Shown here piece by piece: positions 1 through 7,987 of a stretch of 64,000 bases of DNA. The notes under the pieces were generated by a model, which made no database searches, was not told where the DNA came from, and was given only the letters and a program-made list of their open reading frames with translations. Origin of the DNA: JAGIBJ01 sp032119595. GTDB taxonomy: Bacteria > Actinomycetota > Thermoleophilia > Solirubrobacterales > Solirubrobacteraceae. Where the stretch lies: contig JAUMBQ010000003.1 of NCBI GenBank assembly GCA_032119595.1, forward strand, positions 226,010 to 290,009, given 5' to 3'. The position numbers were made by a program, and so were the translations under genes. The number at the start of each line of letters is the position of its first letter. Position 1 is the first letter of the stretch.

Positions 1-1
1 G

Positions 2-496
2 CGTACCGCGGTCGCGGTCGCGCCGGCCCCGACCGGCCGCACGGTCTCGACGACCGTCGCGGCCCTGCTGATCGCCCTCCTGCCCGTGGCCGCCGGCATC
101 GGGATCGTCGTCGGTCGCGGGTCGGCCGACAGCGGCGATCAGGTGATCGAAGCGCTCAAGGCCGTCCGCGGTACGCAGACCGCCGGCGCGGCCACCGGTG
201 CCGCCGCCATGGCTCCGGCCGACGAAGCCCTGGCCGCGACCAACGCCGACGCCGACGCTGCCAAGAAGGCGAAGGCATCCGACGGCGGGAAGGTCGAGGG
301 CATCGACACGTCGACCGAGCAGGCCCCGATCCTCGCGTCCGGCCCGACCGGCAATGCGCGCAAGCTGGAGGACACGAAGCCCACCAAGAAGGACATCGAG
401 GAGAGCAAGAAGGCCGTCGACCAGATCAACTCGCGCAAAGGCAAGGAATACATCGACCAGCAGCGCGACCTTCCCGACTCGATCGTGATCCCATGA
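2..496 (+). CDS. Hypothetical membrane-anchored protein, 5' end outside the window
   Basis: The frame is open from the left edge, so the gene starts upstream and about 164 codons are visible. Near the visible start there is a hydrophobic segment (TVAALLIALLPVAAGIGIVV, about residues 18-37) that looks like a membrane helix or signal anchor. An Ala/Thr/Asp-rich linker and a Lys/Glu-rich C-terminus (residues about 110-164) follow, probably exported. The stop overlaps the next gene by 4 bases (ATGA), so it is the first visible member of a three-gene operon ending in a phosphoesterase-fold protein. I do not recognise a domain; the function is unknown. Confidence 0.6.
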   Translation, partial: RTAVAVAPAPTGRTVSTTVAALLIALLPVAAGIGIVVGRGSADSGDQVIEALKAVRGTQTAGAATGAAAMAPADEALAATNADADAAKKAKASDGGKVEGIDTSTEQAPILASGPTGNARKLEDTKPTKKDIEESKKAVDQINSRKGKEYIDQQRDLPDSIVIP

Positions 497-711
497 GTAC
501 GGCGGCCCAGGATCCAGATCTCGTCGGTCGGCGCGACCGCCTCACCGAACGGTTCACGCTCGGGCAGGCTGAACTCGGCGGCATCTTCTACGAGATGGCG
601 ATTCGCGACCACGTGCGCCTGGATGTCCTCATGAGGAAGGCGGCGGCGCTCCAGCGGGTCGATGCCGAACTGACCGAGGTGCAGCGCGAACTCGACGGAG
701 CTGGCTGGTGA
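493..711 (+). CDS. Small hypothetical protein (72 aa)
   Basis: A short soluble protein with no membrane segment, rich in Arg, Leu and Glu, probably all helical. It overlaps its upstream neighbour by ATGA and its downstream neighbour by GTGA, which argues for translational coupling and for being a real gene despite its size. I recognise no family. Position between a membrane-anchored protein and a secreted phosphoesterase-like protein is the only clue to its role. Confidence 0.6.
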   Translation: MSTAAQDPDLVGRRDRLTERFTLGQAELGGIFYEMAIRDHVRLDVLMRKAAALQRVDAELTEVQRELDGAGW

Positions 712-2054
712 CCCACCGCCAGCTCACCTGGCTCGGCGTGCTGTCGGTGATCGTCACCGCGTTCGTGCTGATCGGCGGCGTCCAGCCGCCCGGCCTGTCC
801 GCGGCGGCGCGCGCCGCGCTGAGGCAAGACACGTCGCCGACAACACCGCAGGCCGTAGCGGCGACGACCGCAACCGAAGCTGAGACGACGCCGGCGAGCG
901 GGGTCGCCGGCGCTCCCAGCGACGACAGCGCGGCCGCCTCGGCTGCGAGCGACACTCCCGAGAGCGCCGCCGGCACCACCGAGTCCGAGACTGCGACGGC
1001 GGCCGCCGAAGACGACGAAGACAACGAAGACTCCGGCGACGACACGCCGGCCGCGACGACCCCGGCTGACGATGCGCCGGCTCCCACCAACGTCAAGCAC
1101 GTCTTCGTGATCACGCTCGCGGGCAAGGGCTTCGATGCGGCGTTCGGCGCCGGCTCGGCCGCGCCATATCTCGCGGGTGAACTCCGCCCGAAAGGCACTC
1201 TCCTCACGAACTTCTCGTCGCTCGGACGCGCCGGACTCCCGGACCGGATCGCGTTCATCGGCGGCCAGCCCCCGAACCCGTCGACCAAGGGCGAGTGCAC
1301 CACCTACAAGGAGATCCCGCCGCTCACGGCGCCGTCGAAAGCCGGTCAGATCACGACCGACGGCTGCGTCTATCCGAACAGCGTGATCAGCCTCGGCGAT
1401 CAGCTCACGGCCGGACGCCTTACATGGCAGGCCTACGCCGAGGACCACGAGAAGGGACCGGGCGGCCCCACGGCCACCTGCCGCAGGCCGGTGTCCAACG
1501 AGGCCGACGGCTCACAGCTCTCGCGCCCGGGCGACGCCTATGCCGCCAGGAACAACCCGTTCATCTACTTCCACTCGCTGCTCGACCTCAGCGGCTGCGA
1601 CGCCGACGTGGGCCCGCTGACGACGCTGGAGGCCGACCTGGCAACCCCGAAGAAGACGCCGAACCTGTCGTACATCGCTCCGAGCCTCTGCCACGACGGC
1701 AGCGAGTCACCGTGCGCCGATGGCGGCCCCGGCGGCCTCGAGGCGGCCGACGGCTTCCTCAAAACGTGGGTGCCGAAGATTCTGAGTTCCTCCGCGTACA
1801 AGGAGGGTGGTCTGCTCGTGATCACCTTCGCGGGCGGCCCGGGCGACGACACGCCGACCCGCAACGGCACGCTGCTGCTCTCCCGGTTCGCTGAGGCGGG
1901 AGGCACCGACGACACCGCCTTCGACCCGTACTCGCTGCTGCGATCGACCGAGGATCTCCTGGGGCTGAAGCCGCTCGCGAACGCAGCCGACGCGAAGTCA
2001 TTCGCCGGGACGGTGCTGGCGTCAGCGCGCGTGGTCGTCGCCGGGGACGACTGA
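708..2054 (+). CDS. Secreted phosphoesterase-family protein (AcpA/phospholipase C fold) with degenerate active-site motifs
   Basis: 448 aa. An N-terminal hydrophobic helix (residues about 8-26) is followed by a long low-complexity Ala/Thr/Glu/Asp linker to about residue 125, then a domain that fits the PF04185 phosphoesterase family: VKHVFVITL near residue 129, a cysteine-containing middle with NPFIYFHSLLDLSGC, and a late GGLLVITF strand. Active members normally carry ENHxxD after the first strand, H-x-S-L-x-N before the second helix, and DE after ITF. Here these read AGKGFD, GRAGLPD and AGG, so the expected metal ligands are missing. It may be a non-catalytic paralogue. The GTG start is preceded by GGAG. 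It is the last gene of the operon. Confidence 0.75.
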   Translation: MTHRQLTWLGVLSVIVTAFVLIGGVQPPGLSAAARAALRQDTSPTTPQAVAATTATEAETTPASGVAGAPSDDSAAASAASDTPESAAGTTESETATAAAEDDEDNEDSGDDTPAATTPADDAPAPTNVKHVFVITLAGKGFDAAFGAGSAAPYLAGELRPKGTLLTNFSSLGRAGLPDRIAFIGGQPPNPSTKGECTTYKEIPPLTAPSKAGQITTDGCVYPNSVISLGDQLTAGRLTWQAYAEDHEKGPGGPTATCRRPVSNEADGSQLSRPGDAYAARNNPFIYFHSLLDLSGCDADVGPLTTLEADLATPKKTPNLSYIAPSLCHDGSESPCADGGPGGLEAADGFLKTWVPKILSSSAYKEGGLLVITFAGGPGDDTPTRNGTLLLSRFAEAGGTDDTAFDPYSLLRSTEDLLGLKPLANAADAKSFAGTVLASARVVVAGDD

Positions 2055-2064
2055 GACCGGCCGT

Positions 2065-2589
2065 TCAGGATCCGTCGATGGGCTGGCCGTTCAGGAACCG
2101 CCTGACGACGGCGCGGGCTTCCGTAGCGATCTCCCGCTCGACGATGTCGGTGTCTCGACCCCATCCCCCGATGAGTTCGTCGTCGTACCCAGAGAAGTCG
2201 AGCACCACCCCGTCTGCGTCGTCGGGCTGCCCTGGTTGCGCATAGGTCACGGACTCGACGTACCGGGCTCCGACGGACAGGGCAACCCGTCCGGTTGCGA
2301 TCTCCCAACACCGAAAAACCACGAGTCCTCGCCACGCATCCGCCAGGGTGGCTGGCCAACGCTCGAGTTCGGCCAGCGTCCGCTCCAGTAGCTCTCCGAG
2401 GTCGTAAGCGAACGCGTCTGGCCCCTCACCGGCGAGCACTCTCAGCGTCGGGCTGTCGAGCCCGACGATCAACGCATCGGTCGCGAGCGCCGGGAGATCC
2501 TGGGACACGGCCTGCCTTGCCCGCCACTCGGACCCCGCGCCGAACAGTCGCCACTCCAGCTCGGTGTCGCTCTGCGGCCCGACGCTCAC
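2065..2589 (-). CDS. Hypothetical protein (174 aa)
   Basis: A soluble, acidic protein without signal peptide or membrane helix. Visible features are a Leu/Glu-rich central helix region (about residues 75-100), an aromatic strand-rich middle and a C-terminal helix. No family recognised. Its start overlaps the stop of the collagen-like gene by 4 bases (positions 2586-2589), so the two are co-transcribed and probably translationally coupled. It converges on the phosphoesterase-like gene with only 10 bases between the stops. Confidence 0.6.
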   Translation of the reverse strand: MSVGPQSDTELEWRLFGAGSEWRARQAVSQDLPALATDALIVGLDSPTLRVLAGEGPDAFAYDLGELLERTLAELERWPATLADAWRGLVVFRCWEIATGRVALSVGARYVESVTYAQPGQPDDADGVVLDFSGYDDELIGGWGRDTDIVEREIATEARAVVRRFLNGQPIDGS

Positions 2590-3227
2590 TTGATCGACTG
2601 GACGGTCTGCTTTTGCGTGATGCTCAGCGAACGCATGAGGCTGCTCAGCGTCGCCATCGCGCTCGCCATCTTCTGGTTGAGCTGAGCGAGCCGGATCATG
2701 TCCATTTGGTTGTTGCTGTCGACGTTCGCGATGAGGTCCTGAATCTGCTGCTGAATCCTGGCGACGGTCCGTTCCGCGGCCTTCGCCTTGGCCTCTTCCG
2801 CCTTCTGGCGCTTGGCGAGATCCTCCGACTCCTTCGGCGTCAGGACGACCGGCTTGCTCTCCATCGGCGGGGCGCTGTCGCCCTTGGTACCGGTCTCGCC
2901 CTTCGTCCCCGGGTCGCCTTTCGTCCCCGGGTCGCCTTTCGTGCCCGGATCGCCTTTCGTGCCCGGATCGCCCTTCGGACCAGTCGCGCCGGCGGCGTTC
3001 CAGCTAACGGACTGCGGCCAGCCCGCGGGGCACGGGCTGCCGGCGTTGACCAGGAGGATCTGACCCGAGCCGTCCGTGTCGATGCTCGACTGGTTGAAGC
3101 ACGCGTGGATCACCCCGTCCCCGCCCTGCGGTGAGGAAAAGGCGGCTCCGCCCGCCATGCCGAGCATGACGAGGCACGCCGCACCAGTGGCGGCAATGAG
3201 TGGACGGGTGCGGGCGGGGCGAGACAT
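2586..3227 (-). CDS. Secreted collagen-like protein with Gly-X-Y repeats and a coiled-coil C-terminus
   Basis: 213 aa from the ATG at 3227, chosen because GGAG lies upstream and a signal peptide begins there (basic RTR, then a hydrophobic stretch ending near residue 30); longer in-frame starts lack this. The mature N-terminus has DGVIHACFN and a second cysteine in SPCPAGW, a small domain common at the front of actinobacterial collagen-like proteins. Then come 13 Gly-X-Y triplets dominated by GDPGTK. The last 100 residues are Ala/Lys/Glu/Gln-rich with heptad spacing, a probable coiled coil for trimerisation. Role inferred: surface or extracellular filament. Function unknown. Confidence 0.75.
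   Translation of the reverse strand: MSRPARTRPLIAATGAACLVMLGMAGGAAFSSPQGGDGVIHACFNQSSIDTDGSGQILLVNAGSPCPAGWPQSVSWNAAGATGPKGDPGTKGDPGTKGDPGTKGDPGTKGETGTKGDSAPPMESKPVVLTPKESEDLAKRQKAEEAKAKAAERTVARIQQQIQDLIANVDSNNQMDMIRLAQLNQKMASAMATLSSLMRSLSITQKQTVQSIK
2883..2990 (-). repeat. Tandem 18-bp repeats encoding collagen Gly-X-Y triplets
   Basis: Six consecutive 18-base units (2883-2900, 2901-2918, 2919-2936, 2937-2954, 2955-2972, 2973-2990), the inner four nearly identical. Each encodes two Gly-X-Y triplets, mostly GDP-GTK. Such an array can change in copy number by slippage without breaking the frame. Confidence 0.85.
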
Positions 3228-3390
3228 GGGCAAGCGGCTCCGGGGGTGACGACGAACGTGATCGCGCCAGATGATGCCCGACCGCCCAGCATTGCCCTCT
3301 ATCCCCTGGGCCCGGAGCCGGACGGTGCCACCACACCAAGCCGCTCGCGCACCACCAGACCCTGTCCACTGTGAACACACGGCCGCGAGG

Positions 3391-3413
3391 CATTGTGCGC
3401 CCGTTGTCCATGG
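3391..3413 (+). promoter_or_regulatory. Candidate shared cis element upstream of glxB
   Basis: A 23-base stretch that begins CATTGTG and ends TTGTCCATGG matches in order and spacing elements at 22301-22323 (before the cupin operon) and 25320-25342 (before amt). The common pattern is A-W-T-G-Y-G, seven variable bases, then Y-T-G-Y-CCATGG. A CAGACC half-site lies 35 bases upstream (3356-3361), as at the other amine-gene promoters. The binding factor is unknown. Confidence 0.4.
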
Positions 3414-3445
3414 CGCGCACGACGACGCGGCGGGACAGTGAAGCC

Positions 3446-4363
3446 ATGTGCGGCATCGCAGGACTCTTCGCCAAATCGGACGCCATCGCCGGCACGCTCG
3501 GCACCCATCTCGCGGACATGCTGGCCCAGCTCGACGACCGCGGACCGGACAGCGCGGGCGTCGCGATCTACGGCCACGACCTCGGGGAAGGCGCCGTCAA
3601 ACTTTCCGTTTTGGACCCCGTGGGAGCCCGCGAGTGGGCGCCAATCGCGAAGTCGCTCGGCTCGCTCGGCACGTCGTCCGTCATGCGTGACCTGGGCGAC
3701 CAGGCCCTGATCCGGGTCGACGCAGATGCCGCCCTCGTCAGGGCCTGGATAGCCGAGCACCATCCGGACGTGATCGTCCTCAGCGTCGGTCACGCCATCG
3801 AGACGTACAAGCGAGCAGGCGGCGTCGCGATGCCCGGTGGCCTGATCGAGACGGCCGCGCTGCGCACGCTGTCCGGTGGCCACGCCCTCGGCCACACCCG
3901 GATGGCGACCGAGAGTCGCGTCACCACTGAGCATTCCCATCCGTTCTCGACGGGCCCGGACCTCTGCCTCGTGCACAACGGGTCGCTCTCCAACCACAAC
4001 CGGCTGCGCCGCCGCCTGCAACGCGCGGGCATCTCGTTCGCCACCGACAACGACTCCGAGGTCGCGGCCGGCTACCTCACCTGGCGGTTCCAACAGGGCG
4101 ACGACCTCCAGGCAGCGCTCGACCACGCGGTGCTCGACCTCGACGGGTTCTTCACCTTCGCGATCGGAACCCGCGACGGCTTCGCGGTGATGCGCGACCC
4201 CGTCGGCTGCAAGCCCGCCGTGATGGCCGAGACGGACGACTGGGTCGCCATGGCGTCCGAGTTCCGGGCCATCGCAACGCTCCCGGGGTCCGACGACGCG
4301 CGCGTCTGGGAGCCGGAGCCGGGCCGGATCTACCGCTGGTCCCGCGAGCCCGCGCTCGTCTGA
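3446..4363 (+). CDS. glxB: Class II glutamine amidotransferase subunit (GlxB / N-methylglutamate synthase subunit A type)
   Basis: 305 aa. The ATG at 3446 was chosen because it gives the MCGIAGLF start that places the catalytic cysteine at position 2, which class II (Ntn) amidotransferases expose by removing Met1. Also visible are GHTRMATES, HSHPF, VHNGSLSNHNRLR, DNDSEV and DPVGCKP, the usual substrate-pocket motifs. This is the stand-alone glutaminase-like domain of a split glutamate synthase. In methylotrophs the equivalent MgsA acts with MgsB and MgsC to make N-methylglutamate from gamma-glutamylmethylamide or methylamine plus glutamate. First gene of a run with glxC, glxD, a GS-like ligase and an FAD oxidase. 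Confidence 0.85.
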   Translation: MCGIAGLFAKSDAIAGTLGTHLADMLAQLDDRGPDSAGVAIYGHDLGEGAVKLSVLDPVGAREWAPIAKSLGSLGTSSVMRDLGDQALIRVDADAALVRAWIAEHHPDVIVLSVGHAIETYKRAGGVAMPGGLIETAALRTLSGGHALGHTRMATESRVTTEHSHPFSTGPDLCLVHNGSLSNHNRLRRRLQRAGISFATDNDSEVAAGYLTWRFQQGDDLQAALDHAVLDLDGFFTFAIGTRDGFAVMRDPVGCKPAVMAETDDWVAMASEFRAIATLPGSDDARVWEPEPGRIYRWSREPALV

Positions 4364-4421
4364 TCGCGCCACGCCAGTCGCGCCGCCCCCTCCTTCCGCC
4401 CCATCTTCCGACCAGGACGTC

Positions 4422-5153
4422 ATGCCACCGATCGACACCCTCAGCCCCGCCCCCGAAGCTCCCGTTGCCAACACCCTCGCGGGCACCGTCTTCGATCTCG
4501 AAACGACGACCGTCACCGCCCTCAACACCGCGCTGCATGAGGCGAGCGCCAGCGAGTTCTCGGTGCTGCACCCAAGCGGCAAACACAACCTCGCGGTCGG
4601 TCTGATGGCGCCGCTGGTCGTCCGGATCGAAGGCCACGCCGGCTACTACTGCGGCGGAATGAATCAGCGCGCGACCATCGAGGTGACCGGCAACGTGTCG
4701 TCGGGGGTCGGGGAGAACATGATGTCCGGCCGGATCGTCGTCGGCGGCACCGCGAGTCAGGCAGCGGCCGCCACGGCCCATGGCGGCCTGCTCATCGTGC
4801 GGGGCGACGCCGGCGCGCGATGCGGGATCTCGCTGAAGGGTGCCGACGTGGTGGTGGAAGGCTCGGTCGGGCAGGCGTCGGGGTTCATGGCGCAGTCCGG
4901 GCGACTCCTCGTGTGCGGCGACGCAGGCGACGCCCTCGGCGACTCGCTGTACGAGGCGAAGATCTTCGTGCGGGGAAACGTCGCGGGGCTCGGCGCCGAC
5001 TGCATCGAAAAGGAGATGCGCCCCGAGCATCTCGACGAGGTGCAGACGCTGCTCGCCGCCGCCGGCCGCGACGACCTCACGCCCTCCGACTTCCGTCGGT
5101 ATGGCTCCGCGCGCGAGCTGTACCACTTCACCGCCGACCGAGTGGAGGCCTGA
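4422..5153 (+). CDS. glxC: Glutamate synthase domain 3 subunit (GlxC / MgsB type, GXGXG beta-helix)
   Basis: 243 aa. The C-terminal 190 residues contain repeating Gly-x-x-x-Gly and G-x-G-x-G turns (for example SGVGENMMSG, VVVEGSVG, LLVCGDAGDALG, FVRGNVAGLG) that form the right-handed beta-helix of glutamate synthase domain 3. Full-length enzymes carry this domain fused after the FMN domain; here it is a separate polypeptide as in GlxC and MgsB. AGGACGTC precedes the ATG. It lies 58 bases after glxB and 2 bases before glxD. Confidence 0.85.
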   Translation: MPPIDTLSPAPEAPVANTLAGTVFDLETTTVTALNTALHEASASEFSVLHPSGKHNLAVGLMAPLVVRIEGHAGYYCGGMNQRATIEVTGNVSSGVGENMMSGRIVVGGTASQAAAATAHGGLLIVRGDAGARCGISLKGADVVVEGSVGQASGFMAQSGRLLVCGDAGDALGDSLYEAKIFVRGNVAGLGADCIEKEMRPEHLDEVQTLLAAAGRDDLTPSDFRRYGSARELYHFTADRVEA

Positions 5154-5155
5154 GC

Positions 5156-6580
5156 ATGGCACCCGAGTTCGTCCCCGCCACCGCCGCGCCCGCGCCCGCC
5201 ATCAACGGCTGGGCACGCCCATCCGCCACCTTCGATGAGGCCACAATCGCGGGCATCCAACGGTCCGCGCGCGAAGGGATCTACGCCATCCGCGGCGGCG
5301 GTGCCAAGCGCGCCGTCCCCCACTTCGACGACCTCTTGTTCCTCGGGGCCAGCATGTCGCGCTACCCGCTGGAGGGCTACCGCGAGCGGTGCGACACCGA
5401 CGTGATTCTCGGGGAGGGCCGCTGCAAGCGCCCGATCCACCTCGACATCCCGATCACGATCGCGGGAATGAGCTTCGGCGCGCTCTCGGCGACCGCCAAG
5501 GAGGCGCTCGGCCGCGGCGCCAGCGCCGTCGGCACGAGCACGACCACCGGCGACGGCGGAATGACCGATGAGGAGCGCGGCGCCAGCACCAAGCTCGTCT
5601 ACCAACTCCTGCCCTCGCGCTACGGGATGAACCCGGACGACCTGCGTCGCGCCGACGCGATCGAGATCGTGGTCGGGCAGGGCGCGAAGCCCGGTGGCGG
5701 CGGCATGCTCCTCGGCCAGAAGATGAACGACCGCGTCGCGGCGATGCGCAACCTGCCGCCGGGCGTGGATCAGCGCAGCGCCTGCCGGCATCCCGACTGG
5801 ACCGGCCCGGATGACCTCGCGATCAAGATCCAGGAGCTCCGCGAGATCACCGGCCACGCGATCCCGATCTACATCAAGATCGGCGCCTCGCGTCCGTACT
5901 ACGACACCGCGCTCGCCGTGAAGGCCGGCGCCGACGTCGTCGTGCTCGACGGGATGCAGGGCGGCACGGCCGCCACGCAGGACGTGTTCATCGAGCATGT
6001 CGGGATCCCAACGCTGTCGGCAATTCCCGGCGCCGTCGAGGCCCTGACCGACCTCGGGGTGCACCGCGACGTGCGCCTGATCGTGTCCGGCGGCATCCGG
6101 ACGGGCGCCGACGTGGCCAAGGCCCTCGCGCTCGGCGCCGACGCCGTTTCGATCGGCATCGGCGCGCTCGTCGCCCTCGGCGACAACGCCCCAGAACTCG
6201 CCGACGAGTACGCCAAGCTCGGCACGGTCCCCGGGAGCTACGACGCATGGCATGAGGGCCGCGACCCGGCCGGGATCTCCACACAAGACCCTGAACTCGC
6301 CGCCCGGCTCGATCCCGAACTCGGCGCTCGGCGCGTGGCGAACTACCTGCGGGTGCTGGCCATGGAGGCGCAGACCATCGCGCGGGCGTGCGGCAAATCG
6401 CACGTCCTCAACCTCGAACCCGAGGACCTCGTGGCGCTGACCGTCGAGTCGGCAGCCATGGCCCGCGTGCCGCTCGCCGGCACGAATTGGATTCCCGGCG
6501 CGCCCACCGCGCCGGTCGTTCCCGCATCACCCGCCGAGCTGATGCACACCACCTCCTCACCGATCGGAGCCCTCCGATGA
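5156..6580 (+). CDS. glxD: FMN-binding glutamate synthase domain 2 subunit (GlxD / MgsC type)
   Basis: 474 aa from the ATG at 5156; an upstream-extended frame was rejected because it runs through glxC. The protein has the TIM-barrel glutamate synthase core: PITIAGMSFGALS, VVGQGAKPGGGGML, IKIGASRPYYD, VVLDGMQGGT and LIVSGGIRTGADVAKALALGAD. The FMN phosphate loop and the amide-to-2-oxoglutarate active site are therefore present. Together GlxBCD would move an amide or amine nitrogen from a gamma-glutamyl donor onto 2-oxoglutarate or glutamate. Cysteines for the 3Fe-4S cluster are less obvious by eye. The stop overlaps the next start (ATGA). Confidence 0.88.
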   Translation: MAPEFVPATAAPAPAINGWARPSATFDEATIAGIQRSAREGIYAIRGGGAKRAVPHFDDLLFLGASMSRYPLEGYRERCDTDVILGEGRCKRPIHLDIPITIAGMSFGALSATAKEALGRGASAVGTSTTTGDGGMTDEERGASTKLVYQLLPSRYGMNPDDLRRADAIEIVVGQGAKPGGGGMLLGQKMNDRVAAMRNLPPGVDQRSACRHPDWTGPDDLAIKIQELREITGHAIPIYIKIGASRPYYDTALAVKAGADVVVLDGMQGGTAATQDVFIEHVGIPTLSAIPGAVEALTDLGVHRDVRLIVSGGIRTGADVAKALALGADAVSIGIGALVALGDNAPELADEYAKLGTVPGSYDAWHEGRDPAGISTQDPELAARLDPELGARRVANYLRVLAMEAQTIARACGKSHVLNLEPEDLVALTVESAAMARVPLAGTNWIPGAPTAPVVPASPAELMHTTSSPIGALR

Positions 6581-7956
6581 GCAGCACGACCGACACGTTC
6601 CTCCCGCCGGTCTCCGAGCCCGCTGCGGCCCCGGCCCAGGCGCCGAGTTCAGGGGTCGCCGACCTCCCAGCCGGCGTCGACCTCGTGGCCGTGCAGTGGG
6701 TTGACGTGCACGGCGCCACAAAAGCGAAGCTGATCCCGCGGGCCGCGTGGGCCTCCACCTGCGGCCCGGACGGCTGCGGCGCGGGCTTCGCCTCGTTCGC
6801 GAACCACGGCTTCGCGCGCGGCCCGGAGCATCCAGAGTTCGTCGCCATCCCCGACGACGCCCCGGTGACCGTCCTGCCGCACCGCCCGAACGTCGCGATC
6901 GCGTTTTCCACCGTGATGGACGGCGACAACGTCGCCACGTGCGACGCGCGAGCAATCCTCGCTCACCAGCAGGCCCTCGCAACCGAACGCGGCCTGGCAC
7001 CCATCGCGGGGATGGAGCCCGAGTTCTTCCTCCTGCGCAAGGACGAGACCGGCGCCGTGGCACCGCTGGACCCGCTCGACACGCTCGACAAGCCCTGTTA
7101 CGACCTCGGCGCGCTGCTGCGCACCAGCGGCGTACTCGGCGACATCGTCGGCGCGATGCAGCAGCTCGGGTGGAACGTGAGCGCCCTGGATCACGAGGAC
7201 GCCAACGGCCAGTTCGAGATCAACTTCCATCACGCGGACGCGCTCACCACCGCCGACCGCTTCACGCTCCTGCGCACGATGATCGCCGACATCGCCGGCT
7301 CCCACGGTGCCATCGCGAGCTTCATGCCCAAGCCGCTGTCGGGCCGCACCGGCTCCGGCGCGCACGTGCATTTCTCGGCGTTGGACGCCGACGGAGAGAA
7401 CCCCTTCCTGGACCTCAGCGACCCACGCGGACTGGGTCTTTCGCGCGACGCCTACGCCTTCATGGGCGGAGTGATGGCTCACGCCAAGGGCCTGGCCGCG
7501 CTCACCATGCCGACGGTGAACTCGTACCGCCGGCTGCACTCGACGGGCGGATCGTCGGGCGCGCGCTGGGCACCGGACGCGATCGTCTACGGCGGCAACA
7601 ACCGCACGACGATGCTGCGCGTCCCTGGTCCGGGCCGGTTCGAGAACCGCGCGATCGACGCCTCCTGCAACCCCTACCTGGCCATTGCCGGCATGATCGC
7701 CGCCGGCCTCGACGGCATCGACCGCGGGCTCGACCCAGGTGCGCCGGTCCAGGGCGCGGCGCCGGGCGTCGGGGTCGAGCGGATGCCACGGACGCTCGCC
7801 GACGCACTCGACGAACTGGAGCGCGATGTCGTCCTGCGCGACGCACTCGGCGAGGAGGCGATGTGCGAGCTCGTCGCGGTGAAGCGGATGGAGTGGGGCG
7901 CGTACATGGAAGCCGTCACCGACTGGGAGCAGGCGACCTACCTGCGACGCGTGTGA
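6577..7956 (+). CDS. Type III glutamine synthetase-like gamma-glutamylamide ligase (GlnT/GmaS family)
   Basis: 459 aa. Glutamine synthetase fold with the catalytic-domain motifs GMEPEFF (145-151), NGQFEINF (210-217), GSGAHVHFS (259-267), NSYRRL (315-320) and RFENRAID (354-361), which hold the metal-binding Glu/His and the ATP and glutamate sites. The adenylylation-loop Tyr of housekeeping GlnA is not apparent. Neighbourhood with glxBCD matches gmaS in N-methylglutamate pathway clusters, where the enzyme makes gamma-glutamylmethylamide from methylamine, glutamate and ATP. A related activity on ethanolamine or a polyamine is possible. Overlaps glxD by 4 bases, so coupled. Confidence 0.85.
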   Translation: MSSTTDTFLPPVSEPAAAPAQAPSSGVADLPAGVDLVAVQWVDVHGATKAKLIPRAAWASTCGPDGCGAGFASFANHGFARGPEHPEFVAIPDDAPVTVLPHRPNVAIAFSTVMDGDNVATCDARAILAHQQALATERGLAPIAGMEPEFFLLRKDETGAVAPLDPLDTLDKPCYDLGALLRTSGVLGDIVGAMQQLGWNVSALDHEDANGQFEINFHHADALTTADRFTLLRTMIADIAGSHGAIASFMPKPLSGRTGSGAHVHFSALDADGENPFLDLSDPRGLGLSRDAYAFMGGVMAHAKGLAALTMPTVNSYRRLHSTGGSSGARWAPDAIVYGGNNRTTMLRVPGPGRFENRAIDASCNPYLAIAGMIAAGLDGIDRGLDPGAPVQGAAPGVGVERMPRTLADALDELERDVVLRDALGEEAMCELVAVKRMEWGAYMEAVTDWEQATYLRRV

Positions 7957-7987
7957 TCGGGATGAATTTTGGAATCGGAGCGACCTC

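Noticed and set aside
2883..2990. Regular repeats that could suggest a CRISPR array
   Set aside because: Units are directly tandem, without spacers, in frame with a collagen-like protein.
3371..3445. A 25-residue N-terminal extension of GlxB
   Set aside because: Class II amidotransferases need Cys at position 2; the start at 3446 gives this. A processed propeptide cannot be excluded, but nothing supports it.
4757..6403. A 548-codon minus-strand frame opposite glxC and glxD
   Set aside because: Antisense shadow; composition is His/Gly/Arg-rich without pattern, while glxC and glxD carry clear motifs.
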